From: a bacterium
GTDB lineage: Bacteria > JAMCPX01
NCBI GenBank assembly: GCA_021789095.1
Contig: JAJYJX010000008.1
Location: 1-26,651 of the forward strand
Length of the DNA stretch: 26,651 nt
Direction of reading: 5' to 3'
Positions 16,653 to 24,632 of this stretch are shown one piece after another (the first letter of the stretch is position 1; each line of letters opens with the position of its first letter). Under the pieces are notes generated by a model. That model saw nothing but the letters and a program-made list of their open reading frames with translations, ran no database searches and had not been told where the DNA came from. A program made the translations under genes and the position numbers.

Positions 16653-19600
16653 ATGCCCCTGTCAAGATTTGCGCTGAAAAACCCCATATCGATATTGATG
16701 ATTGCCATAGCAGTGGTGGTGCTTGGCGCAACGAGCGTGAACAAGCTTTCCGTTGACGTATTCCCGAGTATAACAATGCCTGTTGTGGTTGTAGGGACGC
16801 TGTTCCCGGGCGCAAGCCCTGCCGATGTCGAGCGCTCCATAACATACCCCATTGAAAAGTCCGTGGCGTCCGTCAACGACGTATCATACATCCAGTCCAT
16901 GTCGAAAGAGGGCTTTTCCATGGTCATGGTGTTTTTTAATTGGGGGGCGAACATAGACAGGGGTTCTGTTGATATTATAGAGAGCATCCAGCGCATCATG
17001 AGTATGCTTCCCCCGGGCATACAGCAGCCGTTCGTCGTAAAATTCGACATCTCGAATATCCCGGTATGCATGGTCACCGTATCGAGCAACCGGCTGAACG
17101 GACTCCAGTTGAACGATCTTGCAACCAATGTCGTCGAGCCGCAGATAGAGCACCTGCCGCACGTTGCGGCTGCAACCGTGAACGGCGGACTCATACGGCA
17201 GATCAATGTCGACCTGAATCCCGAGAAGCTGATAGCAAAAAACGTCTCCTTCATGGATGTTATCATGGCAGTAACAAACGCAAACTTCATACTCCCGAGC
17301 GGTGACATAAAGATCAACAACCTGGACTACAACCTGTTTACGACAAACCAGTTCACCACAGTACCTCCCATGAACAACATCGTGGTCAAGGTTGTCAACG
17401 GGGTGCCGATACATATAGGTGATGTGGGCCAGGTACTGGACGCCGCCCAGACACAGACAAACATAGCAAGGGTCAACGGGAAGAGCGGCGTTTATCTTGT
17501 CGTGAATAAAACGCCCGGGGCAAACACCGTTGATGTCGTTGATGCCGTCAAAGGGCTCCTGCCCCATCTGTTGAACATACCCGGGGGCGTAAAGTTCGAC
17601 GTATCGTTCGATCAATCCATATACATCAAGCAGGCCATAAACAGTCTTATCCATGAGGCGTTACAGGGAGCCTTACTTGCTTTTCTTATCATACTTGTTT
17701 TCCTGAGGAGCTTTACCAGCACGCTCATTATCTCGCTCTCCATACCCCTGTCCGTGATGATGACTTTCATCCTGCTCTATTTTGTAGGTCACCAGACGCT
17801 GAATATGTTTACCCTCGGAGCGCTTACGCTGAGCGTCGGAAGGCTTGTTGACGATGCCATTGTCGTCCTTGAAAATATCTACCGGCACCGTGGTCTCGGC
17901 AAGAGCCCGGTGAAGGCCGCTATCGACGGTTCCGGAGAAGTTGCAATGCCGGTCCTTGCCTCTACGATAACAACGATCTCCGTGTTCTTCCCGGTCGTTT
18001 TTATAACGGGCATTGCACGGCTTTTATTTGAACCCTTTGCGCTTACCATTTCATTCGCACTGATCGCATCGTACTTTGTATCCCTAACGGTGATACCCGC
18101 CCTGTCAAAGAAATATCTCAGACCTGAAAAGGACTACAGCGTGAAATCCGGAAGACTCTATGAAAGGATATTTGCAAGGAGCAAGGCGTTTTTTGACGGT
18201 ATAGACAGCATGTACCAAAATACGCTCGGATGGGCATTGTCGCATAAAAGGGTTGTCGTGTTCGGGATAGCTGGGCTGTTTGTCGTATCCCTGTTCCTCG
18301 TTAAATTCATCGGTACAGAGTTTTTCCCGCAAACGGACGAAAACCAGTTTTTAATCACCATGCGCGCACCCATAGGGACGCGGCTTGAAATAACAAACCA
18401 GTATGTGAAGCAGATAGAGCAGATCATCCGCGATACAATACCTGCGAAGTATATCAAGACGGTTATATCAAATGAAGGCCTGCCGTCGGGGTTCGGAGCC
18501 ATATGGAGCCAGAACACGGGCCCGCATGCGGCACAGATCCAGGTAAACCTTGTTACCCCGGATAAAAGGGATGAAAGCGACGTTGAACTGATGAACAAGG
18601 TGAGAAAGCGCATGGAGGGAGTCATCACCGGCATACAGACCTATTTCTTATCCGGAGGCATTGTTTCCCGTATCCTGAACTTCGGCTCCACAGCGCCGGT
18701 AGACGTTGAGTTATACGGGTACGATCTCGCCACGGCAGCAGAGCAGGCCCAGAGGGTCGCATCCGTTATGCGAAAAACGCCCGGCGTGACGGACGTCATG
18801 ATAAGCAGGGAAGAGGACTATCCGGAAATCGACATCAACGTTGACAGGGAAAAGGCGGCGCTTGCAGGCGTTGACCAGAGGACGGTTGCGAATACGGTCC
18901 TTACGTCCATGAGTTCCAGCCTCAGCATATTCCCGTCCATTTATACGGACCCTGTAACAGGGAACAATTACTATGTCGTTGTACAGATGGACAAACGGTT
19001 TACCGAGGGTATGGAAAACCTCGAAGACATCCCCCTGCCAACGTATACCGGCAAATCGATATTCCTCAAAGACATTGCGGACATAACAAAGAGTGTCGGG
19101 CCCGTGCTGATCGAGAGAAAGTACCAGCAGAGGGTGATACACATAACGGCTAACGCGACCGGCAGGCCGCTCGGAGATGTTGCTTCAGACCTGTCAAAGG
19201 CGTTCTCCAGGCTCAACCTGCCGCCCGGGTTCTACGTAAGCATGAGCGGTGAAGTCGCACAGCAAAAGGGTGCATTTACCAGCATGTTTTTCGCACTGCT
19301 GCTTGCAATAATGCTCATCTACATGATCATGGCTTCGCAGTTCAAATCATTGATAGACCCGTTTATCATTATGTTCTCGGTCCCCATGGGATTCATCGGG
19401 GTTCTCTGGATGCTGTTCATCACAAATACAACCCTGTCCATAGAATCCTTCATGGGAGTTATCATGATGATCGGTATTGTTGTGAGCAACGGCATACTAC
19501 TTGTTGACTATACAAACAGGCTCAGGGCACAGGGCATAGAACTGCACGAAGCGGTTATCAAAGGAGGAAGGACAAGGTTAAGGCCGATTTTGATGACGAG

Positions 19601-19799
19601 TCTTGCCACGATTCTCGGACTTATCCCCATGGCTGTAGGCATAGGAGCGGGAAGCGAAACCAACATGCCGCTTGCCCGTGCCGTGATAGGCGGATTGCTG
19701 GTTTCGACATTCCTGACCCTTCTCCTGATCCCCACGCTCTACACGATTTTCGAGGAGCGATTTAAGAGGACCATAAAACAGGACGAGGAATTGAAATAA
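16653..19799 (+). CDS. RND efflux pump permease, AcrB-like (HAE1-type)
   Basis: A proton-driven inner-membrane trimeric pump component of 1048 residues, a full-length RND protein. It shows the two-fold layout: a first helix (ISILMIAIAVVVLGATSV), large periplasmic loops and two helix bundles. The proton-relay aspartates are present in VGRLVDDAIVVLENIYRHR. At the place of AcrB Lys940 the sequence reads GIVVSNGILLVDY, so Ser replaces Lys, as seen in several non-AcrB RND branches. Both flanks are fused tightly: the ATG follows the adaptor stop with no gap, and the stop shares one base with the next ATG (19799). The features fit drug/lipid-type HAE pumps rather than the metal-type CusA found at the right end. 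Confidence 0.94.
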   Translation: MPLSRFALKNPISILMIAIAVVVLGATSVNKLSVDVFPSITMPVVVVGTLFPGASPADVERSITYPIEKSVASVNDVSYIQSMSKEGFSMVMVFFNWGANIDRGSVDIIESIQRIMSMLPPGIQQPFVVKFDISNIPVCMVTVSSNRLNGLQLNDLATNVVEPQIEHLPHVAAATVNGGLIRQINVDLNPEKLIAKNVSFMDVIMAVTNANFILPSGDIKINNLDYNLFTTNQFTTVPPMNNIVVKVVNGVPIHIGDVGQVLDAAQTQTNIARVNGKSGVYLVVNKTPGANTVDVVDAVKGLLPHLLNIPGGVKFDVSFDQSIYIKQAINSLIHEALQGALLAFLIILVFLRSFTSTLIISLSIPLSVMMTFILLYFVGHQTLNMFTLGALTLSVGRLVDDAIVVLENIYRHRGLGKSPVKAAIDGSGEVAMPVLASTITTISVFFPVVFITGIARLLFEPFALTISFALIASYFVSLTVIPALSKKYLRPEKDYSVKSGRLYERIFARSKAFFDGIDSMYQNTLGWALSHKRVVVFGIAGLFVVSLFLVKFIGTEFFPQTDENQFLITMRAPIGTRLEITNQYVKQIEQIIRDTIPAKYIKTVISNEGLPSGFGAIWSQNTGPHAAQIQVNLVTPDKRDESDVELMNKVRKRMEGVITGIQTYFLSGGIVSRILNFGSTAPVDVELYGYDLATAAEQAQRVASVMRKTPGVTDVMISREEDYPEIDINVDREKAALAGVDQRTVANTVLTSMSSSLSIFPSIYTDPVTGNNYYVVVQMDKRFTEGMENLEDIPLPTYTGKSIFLKDIADITKSVGPVLIERKYQQRVIHITANATGRPLGDVASDLSKAFSRLNLPPGFYVSMSGEVAQQKGAFTSMFFALLLAIMLIYMIMASQFKSLIDPFIIMFSVPMGFIGVLWMLFITNTTLSIESFMGVIMMIGIVVSNGILLVDYTNRLRAQGIELHEAVIKGGRTRLRPILMTSLATILGLIPMAVGIGAGSETNMPLARAVIGGLLVSTFLTLLLIPTLYTIFEERFKRTIKQDEELK

Positions 19800-21151
19800 T
19801 GGGCAAACTTTCTTATTATATGTTTTACGTTAAAACAGTAGCATTGATTTTGTTTACGGCATTGCTTCTGTTTTCTTTCAACGGAACAGCATATGCGGAC
19901 AATGATCAGACGCTGTCGCTCAGACAGTGCGTAGAGATAGCACTGAAAAGGCAGCCTGCGATAAGGGCGGGTACCACCCAAACGGAGATAAACAAAGGGA
20001 TACTGACCCAGGCGCGCTCTGCCTGGTATCCATGGATAAGTGCACAGGGCGGGTACACAAGGGAAACCAATAACTATGTTTTTCCGCCTGCATTTTCAGC
20101 GTTTATTCCCAACGTATCGATGCGGGAGAGCAACACCTCGTATGACTATTATACGGCGTCTGTCGGGTTTAACTGGCTGCTGACGAATTTCGGCCAGAGG
20201 CTTTACACGATACAGGCACAGAGACGGGCGGTTCAATCATCGCAGTACAATGAACAGACAACAATGGCCGATGTTATATTCAATGTCACCCAGAGCTATT
20301 ACGGACTGCTCGCAGCCCTGCACCTCTCGGATGTCGCCGCAGAAGTACTGAGCGAGAGTACAAAGCACCTTGAACAGGCACAGGGTTTTTTCAGTGTGGG
20401 GAGGGTCTCCCGCATCGATGTTGCAAGGGCCGAAACAGACCGTGCGAACACACTGCTGAACATGATAACGGCCGGTAACAACGTCGAGCTCGCAACGGTG
20501 AACCTGCTCAACACCATGGGTGTCAACGACACGGATACGGTTACCATAATCGATACCATTTCACCAACAACACAGGACGTTGATACGGGCAGCGCCATAC
20601 AAAAAGCGATGGACAACAGGTCCGAGCTGAAAGCACTGTATGCAGTAGAAGAGGGCTTCGGGGCGTCACAGAACGCAACGCTTGCATCCAACCTGCCGAC
20701 CGTTGTCGGTACAGGAGGGTACAGCTGGGCAGGCTATCATACACCGCTTACGTGGAACTGGGCCGTTGGTATCGGAGTGCAGTTCCCCCTGTTTTCGGGC
20801 TTCATGACGTACGGCAAGTACGCAGAGCTCAAGGCACGGCAGCACAATGCGCAGGCGCAGATAGACGAGATGAAGCAGGGCATTGTGTTTCAGGTAAAAC
20901 AGGCAAGCCTGAACCTGCACCAGGCGAAGAACAGTATCGAAGCGGCGCAAAAGGCAATGGAAAGTGCACGGCTGAACCTTGAACTTGCGGAAGGCAGGTA
21001 TGCCACGGGTGCGGGCTCTATCATAGAGCTTACGGACGCCGAAGCGCTTTTTGCATCGACAAGTGCAAGCTACATACAATCTGTCTACCAGTACAATGTC
21101 GCACTTGCACAACTTGAGCGTGCAGAAGGTATTATAACAAAGGGTTATTAA
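19799..21151 (+). CDS. TolC-family outer-membrane efflux protein
   Basis: The outer-membrane exit duct of the RND pump, 450 residues. A signal peptide (hydrophobic core LILFTALLLFSF, likely cut after TAYA) precedes LSLRQCVEIALKRQPAIRAG, the typical start of an OEP repeat. The second repeat begins around QFPLFSGFMTYGKYAELKAR, with heptad-like coiled-coil helices and a final AEALFASTSASYIQSVYQYN. The ATG overlaps the pump stop by one base, so the three components should be made in linked amounts. No lipobox cysteine follows the signal peptide, so it resembles TolC more than OprM. Confidence 0.92.
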   Translation: MGKLSYYMFYVKTVALILFTALLLFSFNGTAYADNDQTLSLRQCVEIALKRQPAIRAGTTQTEINKGILTQARSAWYPWISAQGGYTRETNNYVFPPAFSAFIPNVSMRESNTSYDYYTASVGFNWLLTNFGQRLYTIQAQRRAVQSSQYNEQTTMADVIFNVTQSYYGLLAALHLSDVAAEVLSESTKHLEQAQGFFSVGRVSRIDVARAETDRANTLLNMITAGNNVELATVNLLNTMGVNDTDTVTIIDTISPTTQDVDTGSAIQKAMDNRSELKALYAVEEGFGASQNATLASNLPTVVGTGGYSWAGYHTPLTWNWAVGIGVQFPLFSGFMTYGKYAELKARQHNAQAQIDEMKQGIVFQVKQASLNLHQAKNSIEAAQKAMESARLNLELAEGRYATGAGSIIELTDAEALFASTSASYIQSVYQYNVALAQLERAEGIITKGY

Positions 21152-21194
21152 TCGCCGGGTTGACATTCAGCGGATACAATAGTTTTATAAATGC

Positions 21195-23177
21195 ATGAAG
21201 GATAAGGATCGTAAAATTGTTCATGCTGCAACATACGGGATCTTAGATATTGTTTTTTTATTCCTTGTCTTTTTACTGGCTTTCTTACTGGCCTTTAATA
21301 ACATATCCGAGCCTGATGCATTCTGGCATCTAAAACTGGGCCAATACATACTCGATACGCACAGCCTGCCGTACAAAGACATATTTTCTTATACACTTGC
21401 AGGTACTCCTGTTTTTCCCGTTGAATGGCTGTTTGAGGTTATCTGGTTTTTTATCTATAAGCACACAGGCATTGCAGGTCTCATTATAGCAAAATCAATG
21501 ATTGCCGGACTTACTGCCGCCCTTTTGTATCTGTCCGCGCTCAATTACAGGGTAAACAGGTATATCGGCTTTGCTGTTATCAGCGGCATTTTTATTGCTG
21601 CAGGTTTTTATTTTGCAGACAGACCGCAATTAATAACCTACCTGTTTATTGCCCTGTTTGTCTATCTTATCTCCCTGTATGATAATGGGCACAGGCATTT
21701 GATATGGTTACTGCCTCTCATTATGCTTTTATGGTTTAATATGCACCCGGGCGCTGTGTTCGGTTTGATCTTTTTAACGGGATGGGTGTTCGAAGGCTTT
21801 GCAAGACTTTTAAAAAAAGAGATTAAAACAAGCGAATACCTTAACTATCTTGCTGTATTTATAGCAGCGTGCGCAGCATCATTTATAACACCTTCAACGT
21901 ACCATCTTTACACATTTTTGTTTCACCATGTAGCGTCGCTTGGTGTAAAAGGCGGGCTTGAATATATTAACGAATTTAAGGCCCCGAACTTAATAACGGA
22001 TCCGATCATGTTAATAATGCTTTCTGTATTCGCAGCGGCATTAGTCACAAGCATAAACAGAATACCTTTCAGATACGTGTTTTTCGGATTTATAATGATC
22101 CCTATGGCATACGGCATGGAGCGCATGGTTATTGTAACATTCATAGGCACTGTGTGCGGCGTTTGTATGGTGATTGATAAAGCTGTTTCACTATTGAAAA
22201 GGTATAAACTGGTCTCCAAACCTTTTTACATTGCTATTGCAGCATTACCTTTCCTTTTTGTTTTACATCAGTACAGGACGGATGACATGGGATATAAAAG
22301 CGTAGGTATTTACCGATCCATTTACCCTGACAGGGCAATAGATTTTATACTAAAGCACAAAATGAAGGGTAATATATACAATGAGATGAACTTCGGCGGT
22401 GCTCTGATCTTCCTCGGCTATCCCGAGATCAGGGACTTTATAGATACAAGGTTAACCCCTGAAAAAGTACTGTTGCCTAAGGTAGCGAATGCAATGGAAA
22501 GCCCGCAGGCGTTCCAGAGCCTTATGCATGAATATAATGTCACTTACGCATTGATATCTACCGGTGATCCTCTCGATTACAGCAAATTGTTTCCAGAGCC
22601 TCAATGGACGCTTGTGTATTTCGATGATTATGCACAGATCTATGTAAAAAGGAATACAGGAAATGATGAGCTTATAAGTAAGTACGGTTACCGGGTGTTT
22701 AATCCTCATTCTTTTATCTATACCTTTGAAGCATTTGTATCACCACAGGCATACTTCACCACGCCCGGATTATTTAAGGAGCTGCAAAGACTTGTAAAAG
22801 AAGTACCATACAGTGCAATGGCGCACCTTGCCTATGGTGTTGCTGTGATTTATGACAATGCTGATTACACGGATGGTTTAAAGCAGATTGATACTGCAAA
22901 GCAAATAATGCCTTACAGCCCCACGGTACTGTTATGGTACGGCATTGAACATGGGCTGAACGGGAATATCAAAACAATGGAGAAAAGCTTTGATACGGTT
23001 AGTAACGTTATATCCGGAGAAGAACATTTTATGAATACAGCAGTTATGAACTATATTATGGGTTATTACTATTATGTGGCCGGACAAAAGAATCAGGCCG
23101 TCAAAAGCCTGAAGACAGCCGTGAGGCTTGATCCAAAGCTTTCCCAGGCACAGGAACTGCTTGATCGTATACAATAA
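21195..23177 (+). CDS. Multi-pass membrane protein with TPR-like C-terminus (GT-C-like)
   Basis: A 660-residue integral membrane protein with roughly ten hydrophobic helices in the first 370 residues, then a soluble tail. The opening EPDAFWHLKLGQYILDTHSL resembles bacterial GT-C-like membrane families (usual pattern DPDTWWHL.G), where an acidic residue sits in the first periplasmic loop. The segment GALIFLGYPEIRDFIDTRLT resembles the post-membrane motif of the same group. The last 120 residues hold TPR-like helices (YYYYVAGQKNQAVKSLKTAV, then RLDPK). It starts 43 bases after the efflux operon and has no clear RBS; TTGACA at 21160 lacks a well-spaced -10. Catalytic activity is unproven; it may be a glycosyltransferase or an inactive relative. 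Confidence 0.75.
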   Translation: MKDKDRKIVHAATYGILDIVFLFLVFLLAFLLAFNNISEPDAFWHLKLGQYILDTHSLPYKDIFSYTLAGTPVFPVEWLFEVIWFFIYKHTGIAGLIIAKSMIAGLTAALLYLSALNYRVNRYIGFAVISGIFIAAGFYFADRPQLITYLFIALFVYLISLYDNGHRHLIWLLPLIMLLWFNMHPGAVFGLIFLTGWVFEGFARLLKKEIKTSEYLNYLAVFIAACAASFITPSTYHLYTFLFHHVASLGVKGGLEYINEFKAPNLITDPIMLIMLSVFAAALVTSINRIPFRYVFFGFIMIPMAYGMERMVIVTFIGTVCGVCMVIDKAVSLLKRYKLVSKPFYIAIAALPFLFVLHQYRTDDMGYKSVGIYRSIYPDRAIDFILKHKMKGNIYNEMNFGGALIFLGYPEIRDFIDTRLTPEKVLLPKVANAMESPQAFQSLMHEYNVTYALISTGDPLDYSKLFPEPQWTLVYFDDYAQIYVKRNTGNDELISKYGYRVFNPHSFIYTFEAFVSPQAYFTTPGLFKELQRLVKEVPYSAMAHLAYGVAVIYDNADYTDGLKQIDTAKQIMPYSPTVLLWYGIEHGLNGNIKTMEKSFDTVSNVISGEEHFMNTAVMNYIMGYYYYVAGQKNQAVKSLKTAVRLDPKLSQAQELLDRIQ

Positions 23178-23266
23178 GCAACCCTATAAAAAGACTTATT
23201 CCCCCAAAGTCCAATAGCGAGGTTTGCTGCTGCTTTTCAAACAAACTTTTTTGGTTTATGTATTGG

Positions 23267-23297
23267 AGCAGGGGCAGATTTAAAGCCCGCCCCTGCT
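23267..23297. terminator. Hairpin between convergent transcription units
   Basis: AGCAGGGGC (23267-23275) pairs with GCCCCTGCT (23289-23297), a perfect 9-base stem with a 13-base loop that can pair further. It lies between the GT-C-like gene and the oppositely oriented YHS-like gene. On the plus strand it is followed by ATTCTTAT, a modest T-rich tail. Confidence 0.7.
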
Positions 23298-23337
23298 ATT
23301 CTTATACTGTAAGAAAACCAGATCGCTTTAGAAAATA

Positions 23338-23724
23338 CTACTGGTACATGCCCTTGTTTCCGGACGGCTGCGTCTGTTTGTTTTCCTGTCCTGACGGAGT
23401 GTTGGCACTGTTGATGTACTTTTGAGGGTCTTGCAAAAATTGCTCTTTTTCCTGATCAGAGGCAAAGTAGAACTTCATGTCCCTGTAAATCGTAAAAGGA
23501 GTAGCCTTTGTTAGCTGTACTTTGACGTGGGACACGGGAGATATGGCGTAGCGGGTTTCACCGGACTGCCCCTGTCCATTGTCCATGCTTTCATTGTTCT
23601 GGCTGATCATCACTCCATGCGGGTCGCATGCACTGCACGCTCTTGATCGCTCTGCAAATATCGCGATGGCTGTAACAAGCAACAGAATTGTCAGTAATTT
23701 TATTGTTAGATTAAATCCCGTCAT
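23338..23724 (-). CDS. Secreted YHS-like protein lacking the metal-site cysteines
   Basis: A 128-residue protein with an N-terminal hydrophobic segment (LTIKLLTILLLVTAIAIF), so it is exported or membrane-tethered. Just after this lies CSACDPHG. The middle follows the YHS pattern: ISPVSHVKVQLTKATPFTIY, then RDMKFYFASDQEKEQFLQDP and QKYI. Where YHS domains have PVCGM and YFCS..C, this has PVSHV and YFAS..E, so the usual cysteines are gone. The tail is Gln/Ser/Asn-rich. The RBS is GGGGG before the ATG. The gene starts 15 bases after the true YHS gene and probably shares its transcript. Role in metal handling is inferred from context only. Confidence 0.75.
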   Translation of the reverse strand: MTGFNLTIKLLTILLLVTAIAIFAERSRACSACDPHGVMISQNNESMDNGQGQSGETRYAISPVSHVKVQLTKATPFTIYRDMKFYFASDQEKEQFLQDPQKYINSANTPSGQENKQTQPSGNKGMYQ

Positions 23725-23739
23725 TGTTTCCCCCCTTTT

Positions 23740-23901
23740 TTATTTTGTTTTTTGCGTTAAATATTTTTCCGGATCTTTTTCAAATTTGTCCTTGCATCCT
23801 TTGGCGCAAAAGTAGTAGGTTTTTCCTTTGTAATCATACTTTGCTGCTGCAAGTTTTTCATCAACTACCATCTTGCATACGGGGTCTTCATATTTTGCCA
23901 T
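23740..23901 (-). CDS. YHS-domain protein, 53 residues
   Basis: A short gene running from ATG 23901 to TAA 23740, with GGGGAGG six bases upstream of the ATG. The product opens MAKYEDPVCKMVVDEKLAAA and contains GKTYYFCAKGCKDKFEKDPE. These are the complete hallmarks of a YHS metal-binding domain: PVCxM, YYFCxxGC and KDPEKY. There is no signal peptide, so it should be cytoplasmic. YHS domains are found in copper ATPases and copper-resistance loci, matching the cusA context. It has its own promoter candidate and follows a terminator that ends the upstream genes. Binding of Cu or Ag is inference from family and neighbours. Confidence 0.9.
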   Translation of the reverse strand: MAKYEDPVCKMVVDEKLAAAKYDYKGKTYYFCAKGCKDKFEKDPEKYLTQKTK

Positions 23902-23915
23902 GTTAACCTCCCCTT

Positions 23916-23944
23916 TTTATACTTTATACACGGAATAAAGTAAA
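23916..23944 (-). promoter_or_regulatory. Promoter with dyad upstream of the YHS gene
   Basis: On the minus strand, TTTACT (23944-23939) and TATAAA (23921-23916) are separated by 17 bases. An inverted repeat, ACTTTAT (23921-23927) and ATAAAGT (23935-23941), extends by one further pair and covers the spacer. This is where MerR-family or repressor proteins would bind, though MerR promoters usually have 19-20 base spacers. Confidence 0.5.
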
Positions 23945-23964
23945 TACAAGTTCCGGATTCTTAC

Positions 23965-23997
23965 AAAAAAAGGACAGCCACTTAAGCCCGCCCTTTT
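23965..23997 (-). terminator. Intrinsic terminator after the Met/His-rich gene
   Basis: On the minus strand AAAAGGGCGG pairs with CTGTCCTTTT (10 pairs, two of them G-T), followed by a run of seven T. It lies 15 bases beyond the stop of the Met/His-rich gene. It should end or attenuate the cusA transcript before the YHS genes. Confidence 0.75.
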
Positions 23998-24011
23998 TCA
24001 AGCAGTTCACA

Positions 24012-24596
24012 CTATTTGCCGTGCATACCGTTCATATCTGGCATATTACCGTGCTGTTCATTCATGTGTTCGTTCATATTCATCTCATGCTGCATCTGCT
24101 CGTTGCGGTGCTGCATCATCTCTTGCATATTCATTCTTTCCTGTTGCTGGACCTCATTTCTTATCTGATTGGCAGCATCCATACTATTTTTATCCTTTAC
24201 CTGTTTTGCATGATTTTCATAGGCATTTATATTTGCATAAACGGATTTCATGACATCACCAAGCTTCAGATTGTACTTCTGCGCGATCTCTCCCCATCCC
24301 ATGCCCTGTTTTTTCAAGGTCATAATCCGGCTCAGGGGTTGGTTTGATGCCTTTGAAAGCGCCCCTGCAATAACGATTTCCCCGTCTTCATGGTGCTCCT
24401 TGCGCATTGCCTCTATGGTTCCGGCTTTCAGTCCCCCGGCCTTCTCCATCAATCGCAGTTGTTCCTTATTCTGGAGCTGCGTTTGTGCCTGAGTTTTATT
24501 TTGTGTCTGGGTGGTTGTTTGTTCTGCTGCAACCACTGTTCCTGTTAAAGCAATCGCTATGGCTATTGCGCCGATGCCTGCTAACACTTTTTTCAT
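24012..24596 (-). CDS. Secreted Met/His-rich protein, probable periplasmic metal binder
   Basis: A 194-residue exported protein of no family I can name. The signal peptide (MKKVLAGIGAIAIAIALTGT, cut near VVAA-EQ) is followed by a Gln/Thr-rich linker, a globular middle with KKQGMGWGEIAQKYNLKLGD, and a C-terminal 45 residues dominated by Met, His, Asn and Glu (MQEMMQHRNEQMQHEMNMNE, then HMNEQHGNMPDMNGMHGK). Such methionine-rich tails bind Cu(I) or Ag(I) in periplasmic carriers such as CusF- and PcoE-like proteins, though no homology to these is claimed. A strong RBS (AAGGAGG) precedes the ATG. It lies 36 bases after the beta-barrel gene, in the same direction, so it is probably cotranscribed with cusA. 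Confidence 0.85.
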   Translation of the reverse strand: MKKVLAGIGAIAIAIALTGTVVAAEQTTTQTQNKTQAQTQLQNKEQLRLMEKAGGLKAGTIEAMRKEHHEDGEIVIAGALSKASNQPLSRIMTLKKQGMGWGEIAQKYNLKLGDVMKSVYANINAYENHAKQVKDKNSMDAANQIRNEVQQQERMNMQEMMQHRNEQMQHEMNMNEHMNEQHGNMPDMNGMHGK

Positions 24597-24632
24597 ATTG
24601 TTTCCTCCTTTTTACTTTAGACTTTGTAATTA

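Noticed and set aside
16472-17320. 282-codon open frame on the minus strand
   Set aside because: Antisense to the adaptor and RND pump genes, both firmly identified; the Met/Ser/Thr-rich translation is typical of a shadow frame.
21160-21180. TTGACA ... TACAAT as a promoter for the GT-C-like gene
   Set aside because: The spacer is only 9 bases, far too short; the alternative TATAAA gives 20 bases and overlaps the start codon.
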